Shown here: in pieces, positions 21,442 through 33,400 of the stretch
Layout of the letters: each line of letters opens with the position of its first letter
How positions within the stretch are numbered: position 1 is the first letter of the stretch
Assembly: GCA_002284615.2 (NCBI GenBank)
Contig: MU069829.1
Coordinates: 238,578-285,769, forward strand
Direction of reading: 5' to 3'
DNA length: 47,192 bases
From: Dunaliella salina
Taxonomy: Eukaryota; Chlorophyta; Chlorophyceae; Chlamydomonadales; Dunaliellaceae
Program-made: the position numbers and the translations under genes
The notes under the pieces: generated by a model
What the model was told of the DNA's origin: nothing
The model's input: only the letters and a program-made list of their open reading frames with translations
Database searches by the model: none

Positions 21442-24400
21442 CTGGAAGGGTAGATTAGCATTAGAGATATCCATCAGATCTATCAGCATTAGATAAGCGG
21501 CTGGTGAGCATGGCTGGTGAGGGGGCTTCCAGCATGTGGACCAGCACGAATACTGATCTGTGGGGCTTTGCCCGTGTGTTATGAAGCCACCGCTGAAAGA
21601 AAGAAAAAAGGAAAAATGAAAGGAAGCCTGCACAGGCCAGAGGCCGCGAACACTAAGCCATCACTCACCTTTGCAAGCAGCTCTTGCCGCTGCTTTTTGG
21701 GATTGATGGGCTCAAGGTCGTGGTAGTTGTGGTACAGCTGCGAGGTGCCGAGGTGGTTCACCTCTACCTGCAACCACGGCGCAGCTGATCATTCTCGCAA
21801 AAGCATGCTGCACAGAGGGATACACAAGTACGTCTTTTCAGGCTGCAAAAAGAAAAACTGTGGGCGTGTTTGTCTCCAAGACTGTGGCCTGTCAGAGAAA
21901 TGCAGGGCTTGTCTCCATCCAGTCGTGGTCTTTGTGGCCCACCAAAGGAATAAGGTCTTGTATGTCTCCATGCAGCTGTGGCATTTGTGGCTTGTCAAAG
22001 AAATGTGGGCTTGCTTCCCATGCAGCTCTATTTGTGCTTTGTCAAAGACATGTGGGCTTGCTTCCCATGCAGCTGTATTCGTGCTTTGTCAAAGAAACAC
22101 AGGCTTGTCTCGTGCAGCTGCATTTGTGCCCTGTCAAAGAAAAACGGGTTTGTCTCCATGCACCTGCGTTTGAGGCCTGCCAAAGAAATGTACTAGGAAA
22201 AGCATGGACCTCCCCTCTTGCGCATTCCTGAATCGACGACAATATGCAGTAAAATCTCCATTTATTACTCCCATGTTCCCATTAATGTCAGGAACTACTC
22301 ACAGTGAGGGGCTCATCAGCTTCCAAGTTTGGGACACTTTGCCGCCAAGGCTCACCATCTACCTGCACAGCAGCGTTCATCAGCGGTGCAGCAATGAGCA
22401 AACAAAACCAGCCAGGGGAATGAAGCCACAAAAAGTGAAGCCATGAAGAGTGCACACAAGGAGTGCAGCCACAAATTCGAGTGCAGCCACAATTCAATTC
22501 ATTGGCCACAATTCAAGTGCAGCCACAATTCAGTTTATTGGCCTTCAGCATGGAAGGAGTTGTGCATGGGGCAGGTGGTGTCAGCCAGGAAGGAGTTGTG
22601 CATGGCGCAGGCGGTGTCAGCCATGCTTCTTCATGCACATTTTTTTCGCTCGAGAAGAGCAGCATGTCAGCAAGGGCATCAGGATCTTGTCTCTAATGCA
22701 CTGTCACAAACATTGCGCGGCAGTCACAAGCAGCAGTGCACAGCCGCAAGCAGTAGTGCACGGGCACAAGCAGCAACGCACGGACACAAGCAGCAGTGCA
22801 CAGTCAGAGGGAGCAGTGCACAGACACAAGCAGCAATGCACAGTCACAAGCAGCAGTGCACAGTCACAAGCAGCAGTGCACAGTCACAAGCAGCAGTGCA
22901 CGGACACAAGCAGCAACGCACGGACACAAACAGCAGTGCATCGTCGCCTGCAGCAATGCACAGTCACAAGCAGCAGTGCACAGTCACAAGCAGCAACGCA
23001 CGAACACAAGCAGCAGTGCATCGTTGCCTGCAGCAATGCACAGTCACAAGCAGCAGTGCACAGTCAGAGGGAGCAGTGCACAGGCACAAGCAGCAATGCA
23101 CAGTCACAAGCAGCAGTGCACAGCCACAAGCAGCTGTGCACAGCCACAAGCAGCAGTCCACAGCCACAAGCAGCAGTGCACAGCCGCAAGCACCAGAGCA
23201 CAGCCACAAGCAGCAGTGCACAGCCACAAGCAGCTGTGCACAGCCACAAGCAGCAATGCACAGCCGCAAGCTGCTGTGCACAGCCACAAGCAGCGGTGCA
23301 CAGCCATAAGCAACGCACAGCAGCCATAAGGTGCCACACCTGCATGCCTTGCATGCAGGGAACAGGGCAGGTGGCCTGCAGCAGCCAATGCCTGGAAAAT
23401 GAAGGGCAAGCAGCCTCTAGGAGGCAGCACAACCAGTCTGTTGGAAGAAGGGCCAGCAGCGTGTAGGAAGCAGCGCAAGCAGCACAAGGAGTCTGTAGGA
23501 AGCAGCGCAAGTGGCTTGCAGCAAGCCATGCCTGGAGGAAGCAGCGCAGTTCGTAGGAAACAGCGGAGCAGTGTGTAGGAAGAAGCGCCTGGATAAAATA
23601 TAAGAAGCAGCGATTTTGGCCTGCATCAGCCGGTGTCTGGACAAAGCAGCGCAAGCAGTCTATGTAAAGCAGAGCGAGTTGTCTGTGGGAAGCTCAGAGC
23701 ATGTAGGAAGCAGTCGACTTGCCTGCAGGAAACAGTGTGAGTAGCCCCCGCCTGCCTTGGTATGCGATGCACGCATGGAAATGCGCACGCCTGCTGCCTG
23801 CGAGGGTGGTGGAAGCGCGCGCACAGGCTGCTCTACCAAACGTTGAGAAGTGTACGCAGTGCTGCTTTTTAGTCTTTGAAACAAGGGCCAAATGGTGTGT
23901 GGTAGGCGTGCTTCAAAGGGAAAGAATCAGCGTACAGCAAGAAGCTTGTTGGTGCATAGCAATGCAAAGCGACTGTGCTTTCAGACGAGGAGGGACCAAA
24001 GGAGCAAAAACGACAGGCAATACATCTTGTTGAAAAAGTATGCAAGTTTTTTTGTGTTGTTGTACGCACCAGGCTGAGCCACAGAGATCCCAGTGATCAA
24101 GACAATGCAGAGGGCCTGGGCTGCCAAGTATTCTGTTTCTTTCTTTTATCTTGTACGCCCTCTCGTGGACGAGAGAGGGCGCAGTCACTGCCGCCTCCGA
24201 AACATCATCATCTCCAAAAGAGCACATCAGCTTTACGAACACGGCGCTGCCACAAACACACCTGGCATATCCTGCGCGCGTGAACCATGTGGCCAGACGT
24301 GGCCATGACCATGCCTGTGTGGTAGCCGTTGGTGAGGCCGACAACCTACAGGGCAAAGGGAAGGTTTGGGTGGGAGGAGGATGTCCTTGAACACAGCATG

Positions 24401-27400
24401 GCAGGGACAGGCTGCTGTCACTTACAATAGTGTAACCGCAGCACAGTTTGGCAGAGGTGAATGAGGACCTCATCAGCATTGAGTCGGTCAAGAAGCACGC
24501 GTGTCGCACAATCCCTTCTGGCCGCGTATTGCCTGCTTCTTTAAAAAAAAAAACAATTTCCCTTCCTCACACATTCTTTGGCGGGCATCATTCTGTCCAT
24601 AAAGTGAGGGATGCGCTTTGAATAAAATGCACTGTTTCATGCCAACAGTTCCTGCATGGATGAAAGCACCTTATTTGTTGCACCATCAGAAATGTGCTAT
24701 CAAATACCTTTCAAATGAATGCCTTTCATTTGCAAGGTAGCAGCACAGAGCACAGACTGTCACTGCTGTTCATGGTGGTAGCACAGAGCACTGACTGTTG
24801 TTGCCGTCCACCACTGTGGTTGGTGTTCAAGAGAAAGCTCGCCCTGCCGGATCTACAGATCTCAAGAAAGGACCAGCGGCAACAAAGTCAAGCTGACAAA
24901 TAAAAGCTGATAGGCAAGCTGATTGGCAAGCGTGTCCAGCTAAAGCTGCCATCTTAATGAGCCCATCGCGTTGAGATGGCTCTTTATGAGCTCTGGTCAC
25001 GATCCTGCATGGTTATGAGGGCGGCTCACCTTAACAAGCCCATCATCGCAAAGGAGTGCCCTTTTGAGCCCTTGTTGCAACACGCCTACCTCAACGTGCC
25101 CATCATTGCATGAGCGCTCTTTCGACCCCTTGCCCCAACCTGCTCACCTCAACAAGCCCATCATTGTAAGAGGGCTCCTTCAAGCCCCTGTTGAGATCGT
25201 TCCTGGTAAGGGGGGTTGCACCCCAAAGCTGCCGCCCCCCGGCATATGACTGCGCAGGCACAAAAAGAGTAAAACATACACTTTCCTTGGGTAGCGATTC
25301 AGGGCCAGACATTTTTTTTTTCTTGGGTAGAGTCCCAAGGCCAGACAAATTTGTCTTGGATAGCAACCCAGGGCCAGACATTTTTTTTGCTTGGGTAGAG
25401 ACCCAGAGCCAGACAATTTTTCCTTGGATAGCGGCCCAGGGCCAGACACTTTTTTTTCTAGGGTAGCAGCCCGGGGCCAGACTTTTTTTTTCCTTTTCTA
25501 GGGAAGCGACCCAGGGGCCTGGCCTGCCAGCAGTGACAAACAGAGAGCTTCAGCAAAAATGCTTAGCATAAAGCACACTCTTCGCAGCAAGCCTTTGTGG
25601 CATTGCCCGAGCTCGACACTCCTCACTACACCAGCTGGCTTTGAAGAAAATCATGTGGTCAAACAGGAAACATCGTGGACAGCATGGTGGCGCTGCTCAC
25701 ATGGTCCCTCTTTTGGTGTGAAAGCCTGGAAGCATCCGTGGCAATGAGAGCCTGACCCTCCTCCGCCACACCAGCGGGCTTCAGGAGAAAACAAAGGAGC
25801 GACCATTGTGGGCTACATTATGGCTTTGCTCACTAGGTCCCTCTTTCGGTGTGAAAGCCATGAATCAGCACCCAGCAACACAAGAGTCAAAGCCATACAG
25901 GTCCACCACCTGTGTTTAGCCTGATGGGTTCACGTAGGCACCCCGCAAACACTTGCACCCCCGTGTGAGCTGAAGGGCGCAGAGGCCCAAACACAGCTTT
26001 GACCCTCCCTTCCTGCCACAACTATCACCTAAGTGGCTGTGTCTGATGGCCTTGAACAGGCACCATGCAAATATTGTTCACTCCCCCTAGCTATTTGCAT
26101 TCAACAAGGTCTGCTCAATGTACTGTTCCAATGCCATGTCTGGACAAAGAGCTCCCCCATGCAGAATATTTTCCTGCAATTCACGCTGCCACAAATATTG
26201 CTCCAGTCAGTTTCACATGAGGTTGTTTTACCAGTTTCTCACACTCACACCATCCTCACATGTTTGCATCAGAAGCCATGAGTGCTCCATGTGCGTCACC
26301 AGTTCATGCTGGTGTGGCCTAAGGCTTTGCACAGTGCTCAAACACACCCCTGTGTGCACTATGCAACTCCAACCACCAAAGCCCCACCGCCTTAGCGTGC
26401 AATGCAGGTCTATCCCCAAGGGGAACACCCATTGCGAATGTCATCATGGTGGTCATTGGACCGCTCCACAGCTTGGTGTTGTTGCCAACCCCCAAGCCAT
26501 GCGCACATATGCTGTGACAGACTCCTGCTCTTGCATGCGCAGTGCTGCAAATTCCCTGTGCAGCTGCATCTGCTGGGAGCGGTTGCTGACATGGTGCAGG
26601 TATTTCGCTGACGCCAGCTTTCGTAGTCCAGTGGCAAAAGTCCACATATTCAGTCCAACAAAGGGACATCCCCGCAAAGGCGTGGGTTCGACTCCGGTAA
26701 GGGTCACTCCGGTATAGAGGAACATATTTGGAAAAGGTAGCTCAAGCGTTAGCCCACAACGCCGAGGAGATGGTGCCCCACGATGACTGCAGTGGGGAAG
26801 TACTCGTAGCGCTTGGAGGAACCCTTGAAGGGGATAGCTTTTTGTTGGACTATTAAGGTGGACTTATGCCACTGGACTACAAGCTGGCGCCAGCTTGTGG
26901 TCCAGTGGCATAAGTCCACCTCCATAGTCCAACAAATATTGGGCACGATGCAAACATGTTTACTCTCACCTGCAGACTGGGTAGCATAACGGCCCTGCTA
27001 GCATCCCCGACCTTCCCTTCCTGCCACATCCATCCCCTGCTGTGGCTACGTCTGATGGCTTCAGCAGGCACCACGCAAATATTTGGTACTATATTATTTT
27101 GTTCAGAGGCTGTTTTGCACCCATTTTGGCTGAAAAAAGTGGATTTTCGAACTCGCACCAAACGACCAGCGCCCCTGGACTTAAGCTGGCCTTAGGTCGT
27201 GTAATCATGCTGTGGTTTCAGTTTTTGCCGGGGGGCATTGGGGAAGCGTGCCGGCAAATATTTTTTGCACCCACCTGCAGATTGAGCAGCACAATGGCCC
27301 GAATATCATCCCTGATCTTCACATCCTGCCAGGATGTACCATCGGCAGGTATGATGGACAGCTTTGCCTTGTGAGTGATGGGCTTGGCGCCACAGAACCA

Positions 27401-30400
27401 GCCTGGCAATGGCAAGGTGAGGATCAGAAACGAAGCAAGCGAGTGAGGAAACGCATCCAGCACGGAAACGGAGGAGAACGATTGAACACGAGCAAGTGGA
27501 CACAAAAGCAGTGCGGCAACTGAGAGTGATGAGTGGACACCTGAGAAGACACTCAGCGTGTACACTTCGGAAAATGATGAGTGGACACCTGAGAAGACAC
27601 CATGCGTGAAAACAGAGTGCCTTCTCAGGTGTGTACTCTTCTTTCTCCATGAACATTGAAACAAAGAGAGCGCTTGCGTGAGCGCGTGCACTTGATTTGC
27701 GGCAAGCATTGGCATGGGAAGGGGATCGAAGAAGGCGATGCGGCAGCAGCAGGCATGCGGAGAGTCACCAGGAAAGGGAGGCCATCAGCACTAACAGGCG
27801 CCTGAGGCTCTGGCCTCTGGCCTGCTTAGATTTTTGTTTTCCTTTTTTTTCTCCTCTTTTCTCGTCTTTGCCTTTCTTTGCCTCTGGCTGTGGCTGTCGC
27901 CACGGACAGAAAGAGCAGGGCAAGCTTTGCTTTGAGTTTGAGCCATCCTGCAAGCTTTTGCACAGAGGAGATTTTGGTCCTGGACCGAGCATGAGAGGGA
28001 GGTGCCGTAAACATATCACCGACAGGCAGCAAACTTGCCACAACACATTGCACAGACATACCTGACGTGCAGCTGAACCAGCTGTACCACCTGCGAAAGC
28101 ACATGCGCAACAGGCCTGCCATTGAACAACCAATTTTTCGTTCCAAAATCCATTTTCAAGGTATGCCCAGCTGCTGCTACTGCTGCTGCTGCTGCTGCTG
28201 TAAAGCACTCCTCACACTTTTCAAACACTCCTCATGCAGTTGTGTTGAGCATTTCCTGTGCCAAGGAATCCCCACATTGGAGCAACCTTGTGATAGCTGC
28301 AGCTGTCAACCATCTCTGAAACATTCTCACACAAATGCAGCCAGCTGCGCATGCCCAAACAACACAAGTCTCTCACCACTGGTTTGAGATCCGGCCAGCT
28401 GTCAAGGCAGGGTGCGCCTCTCGCAGCTGATGGAACCCATAGGCAGCCTTTGCATCCAGCCCTATCTGCGCAAATGAGTAGGGTTGGTCAATTCCGCACA
28501 AATATGCCTGTTAATATGCCGCAAGAGTATAGGTTTGGCCAGTTTGTGCGTCAACCTCATATTCCAGGGGGGTGTCACCAGTGTGTGGAACTTCAACTGC
28601 CCAAAAGCATGCTTTGCCCAGATAGTGCAAGGATGAAAGACATGACCTTTCAATTAGCAATATTTTTCATCCTGCACTAGCTGGGCAAGGTGATCTATGC
28701 CAGATCACAGGTTGGCAGAAGATTTTAAGAAATTTCGGAATTCCGACCTCAGAATTTTATCAGAGGGAGCCAGCTGAGGCCTAAAATCAGGTGTTTTTCG
28801 CATGCTCTTTGTGTAGGTTCTCCCCAACTGGCAGGTTTGAAACTTGGTTCCCTCTGGTACTGGAATTTGTGCTGCACTAAGAATTGAAACCTGCCAGTTG
28901 GGGAGATCACGCCTAATCAGCCACGGCGTGAACCTTAGTTTTTACCACCGAACGTCCATTCCAGATCACCCACTGCACCAAATTGGGTGGTTTTGATTTG
29001 GAGTCCTTGTAATAAATGGATGTCATTGCAAAAAAAATGGAGTGAAAAGACCCAGTGGTTGGTGAGATGCAGAATTTCAGCCATTTCCTTAGAGAAAACC
29101 TTGCCAAAGGGGGGCCAAAAAGGTCAAAATTTTAACTCTTTCTTTTCTATTTTTAGGTATGCAGGATGTCAGCATACCACATGAAAGTTATGAAAAATAT
29201 CTTTGGGGGTGAAAAATGGCCCCAGGGTGGAGCCGTGGGCCATTTTTGGATGATCTAAGGCCAGGGGAGTGATCTGGGGTCCTCCAATTTCCATCATTTT
29301 TTGGTGAATGTGTTATTATTATGAATGAAAATGGTTGGCATGGTCAGGTTCAAGAAAGAAAGTTGGGAAAGAGCATGTCTGGCAAATTGGCCAGCTGACC
29401 CCCTCTTGATTTTATTTCAAGTTCCTTGTAGAATACAAGTAACTTTCTGGCGAAGCCCCATTCATGGGGTGTGAGCCCCTAGATTTGCCTGTTTCCCGGT
29501 AAATTTCACACCTAGCTGCCCTGGCCCGCCCAGCGCATTCCCCACCCTGAAACCCGGCATGTAGACCAAGCAAACAAGTTTATGCAGCACTGCAGTGTCA
29601 GTTCAGTAGGAGAAGCTATGTGCAAAGAGTTCAGGAACACCCCTGTCTGTAGCTGAGCAGAAGGTGGCCAGCATGGCCTGCCCATTGCAGCTCCCGCCCC
29701 GAAACTCGACGTGCAGGCCAAGCAAACTTATCAAGTCCTGTACTGTCAGGAGGGCGGGTGGGGCCATTTGCAAAGGGTTCTGAACTCTTTGCAAACCTGT
29801 CGGACAGAAGGTGGCCACCACGGCTCGCCCAGCGCATCCCCCTGCCTTCGAACTTGACGTGCAGGCCGAGCAAAACGTTAGGGCAAAACAAACAGGGTTG
29901 TTTGGCTGGGCGATGCAGCAAGTAATGCCATCGGAGCTAGGGTTAGCCGCGGAGAAAGCTGAACTCAATTGTCAAGTCTCATTGCTCACGTTCCAAATAG
30001 CATTGAGTTATTACTTGTACAAATGCGAAGCAAGTGTGTCGCTTGCTTCCTTGTTTGTTGACCAGTGATGTACTTCGCGACAGGAAAGGTGCTCGCACAG
30101 GTGTTCGCTCATGCAATGTGGAGCAGGACCAGCAACCCTGCCCTGGGGGTCTGGACGAAAGGGCCTCTGGAGCACAGCCTGCTATTGACTGTCTAAGGGG
30201 TGCAGGTGTGCAAGGCCTTGATTGCCCATGCAAGGACAGTAAGCACACTCAACTGTGCATGCATGCATGCATGCATGCATGAACAAGGCATGCACGATTG
30301 CAGGAAGTATGCAGGGGACTTGTGTCTCTGGTGTGCATGGCCTGCCTGGTCCAAGTCCAGGAATGGCGGGCAAAACAGGGTCACACTGCGTAGCTCACAA

Positions 30401-33400
30401 GCACAGCATGTAGCTATGCCCACAGCCATGCTTGCATTAATCCATGCAGCAATGCAAACAGCCATGCACGCGGTGATTTATGCAATGATGGGTGCGGTTA
30501 TTCTCGCAGTAACGTGCAAAGCCATACATGCAGGAATGCATGCTGCAGTGCAGGTAGCAATGCTTGTTGTAACATCATCAGTCAGTGAGAGACTGGCTTC
30601 GCCGATTTTTTGGCGTCGCTTGCGGCGCTTCCCCCACTTGTCTAAATTTAGAATTCCAAGAAAATGCTCTGGAAGAAGTCAAAATTGTTGAGTCCGTTAG
30701 GCAGGCACGTGACCAGAATGGGCTAGAAAAGTTCTGAAAATTTTTTTCTAAACACAGTCAAAAAATATATTAATAGTGATTATTAAGCCGGGCATCGGAA
30801 AGAAACTGCCCAAGTGCGTTTAGAAGAATACTTTAGCTTTTTTTAAAGCCTGAATCAACACATGCCAGAGAAGCGCTCACCAACTCATTCTCCAGTAGTC
30901 CAAACGTTTTTCATTAATCTTGTTCGTTATTTGAAACATATCCGTGAACCAAACTTCAAAAATGCTGCCCAGGGAGTGCACTGCAGATTAACTAAGGTAA
31001 TTTCATGAAATGCAAGGAAGCAGCCGGTTCTACTCAATCGTCCCCCAAATTAAAAGAATGTTTTTTTCAATTTTCTTGGGGGGGAAGTGCAATGGAAGGC
31101 CACCAATGGCTCTGGGGAATTTCGGGGTCAGGCCTGGCACAACCCGGCCCAGCCAGCCCTCCGATTGGCTTCCTTTCTTTTCCGATGACATCAATAATAT
31201 TTTCAATAATTGATTGAGATTTGTCAAGCCGCGGTGGGGAAGGTGAAGTGGCTCCGTTTTTGGCCTTTGGAGGGGGAGCCGAACCCTCTGCCAGGCACCT
31301 GCTGCTACAAAACACACCCATAACATGTCCTTATTATTTCCACATGCTCAGGAGCTCAAAATGAAGCCAATACATTAGGCATCACATTTGCTAGTACCCA
31401 CCACATTCCCCTCCCTTCTGCACACCACTGCACACACACAATTTTTGGCAGGATTGTGCCTTCGTGAGCATAGATCAGGACTACCTGAAAATATTTGGGT
31501 ATGGGGCAGTCAAAGAGGCCCAGAAAAGCTTCCTGAAACAGACCCCCCCAAAATAGCCTGGTGATAACCCCCTTGCTTGTATTCCCTCATCTTGTGCAAC
31601 AAGTTCCAAACAAGAGGGAAATGGCCAACCCTATGTACATATCAGCTTTTTGGCAGGGAAACACAATAAGTATGGCATATGTATATGTGAAATTGGCCAA
31701 CATCACAAGTGAGCACACGAGGTGACTACATACGCGACGAGATTCGCAAGTCCTGTATCCACCACCGGCTAGTCCTTCTTCATTGTCACATTCTGGCTGC
31801 GGAGCCAGGGGTTCAAACCCTGGTAGGCACAGTTTGGCTTGGTCCACCCTTTGCGTCGTGCATGCAGGCTCACACGCACTCCTCGCTCAGTTCTCAGATG
31901 GAGGGGAATGCCACGGAGTGACAAAACATGCAATGAAAATGTTGTAAGTCCTGCATTCACCACTTGCTAGTCCTTTTCCATCCTCACCAAATTGGGCAGG
32001 GGAAAGAGGGCTCAGTATAACCCAAGCAAATGAGCACACACAAATTGGGTGGGGTGAAGAGGGTTTAGCATAACCCACTTCTGCGCCAATGGGCACACAC
32101 GAATTGGGTGGGGTGCAGAGGGTTCAGCATAAACCACCCCTGCGCAAGTGAGCACACACGAATTGGTTGGGGTGAAGAGGTTTCAGCATCCGACAGAACT
32201 GTCTCTTAGAGGCTCCTTTGGGCCCCCTTCAGAACTTCCTTGGCACCAGTGTGAAGACAGATGCACACCCACTGCACCCGACCCCATGCATGAAACATTG
32301 GTGTGTGGCTGGACACGGCAGGGCAGCACATTGTGTGGCTTTGGCTGACTGCAGGCTTAGGCTGAAGGCCCTTTACATAAGGCTGAAGGCCCAAGCTTTT
32401 GCCTGAAGGCTCTCTACACCTGTCTGCAATCTTCTTAATCAATAACCTGGGGTCCATTGTAATCCATGAGCTGCAGACGAGCATCTGCTTCCGGGACCTT
32501 TTCAATCCACCACCTGCTCGAGCATGGCAGTGCGGTTGCTGGTGCCCTGCAGTGGACGAAGCATCACACGTGCCACTTCAAGTGACCTGGCATGGTAGGC
32601 CAGCACTTAGTTTTGCTTTGGCTGAAGGGCCTCTGCTTCTGTGACCTTTTTAATCCTTAACCTGTGGATGAGCATGGCAGGGCAGCAGCTGGTGCCCTGC
32701 TTTGGAAAAAGCATCATACGTGCCACTTCCTTGAACAAGCCCTCCCTGATGCTGCCTGAGCCCTCTGAACTTCAGGTCCTGGTGCTGCGCCAGTCACAGC
32801 ATGGAACCTCTGTGAGCGCAAAGTTGCAGAGCATGAGTTGAGGGCTAGCAAGCATCTCTGCAGCCGCACCTGCAACAAGACAGACGCGCTATAGGCCAAA
32901 CGGACCTGACCATGACCGTTTGTCGGGTGCCACTTAGGCACCTCCCCATTCCGTAAAAGTGGAACGGGGAAAGTGCACTCCATCCTTAAGGCTTCCTGTA
33001 CACTAAAACCGTGCTCACAAAGGAGACCTCCCCTCAAGGGGAAGCGATAGATTATTGGGAGACCACCTCTCCTTTTGGTAGACCAAATAAGCTACTTAAT
33101 CTGCCCTCTTAGGTACTGGAGATTCTGTTCTTGAATTGCACCATTACAACACCACTGGACAAGCATGCATACATGGTCACATCCAGATGTGGAGGTACTG
33201 CAAACACAGGCTGAGGTAGGCATGCCCTTGGGTGCCAAGGGCTGCTGCCCCTGTTTTGGAAGTTGTAAACATGATCACATCCATACGTGGAGGAAGTGCA
33301 CACTCACGCTGAGGTAATTCCAGAACATGCCCTTGGCTGCCAGCGGCTGCTGCCCATGTTCTGGCTTTGGCTCTACCAGGCTGATGCAGTGGGGCATGGG

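Noticed and set aside
22725..23320. Possible CRISPR-like array
   Set aside because: Contiguous 20-bp units without unique spacers in a eukaryotic intron; it is a minisatellite.
22443..23466. Long plus-strand frames of 288 and 338 codons rich in Ser/Gln/Ala/His
   Set aside because: They are produced by the 20-bp minisatellite, which stays open in all frames; no domain is present and the region is intronic in DGK.
26749..26840. Minus-strand segment reading [21 protein letters not shown], reminiscent of the DGK DDGLLEVVG block
   Set aside because: A true exon with this function exists (25148-25249 joined to 24262-24345). The segment belongs to the composite palindromic repeat and is followed by a stop.
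26895..26935. Minus-strand reading YGGGLMPL inside the palindrome, like the DGK SYGGG block
   Set aside because: The same repeat unit occurs in psuG introns and reads differently, so the resemblance is chance; the real SYAGG exon is at 25249.
28074..28161. Plus-strand exon-like segment ([16 protein letters not shown]) with acceptor- and donor-like edges
   Set aside because: It is on the strand opposite to DGK and overlaps a minus-strand frame that fits the DGK phase. No plus-strand gene surrounds it.
31785..31850. Possible tRNA gene
   Set aside because: Only a T-arm-like hairpin can be drawn; no acceptor stem, D-arm or anticodon arm fits.
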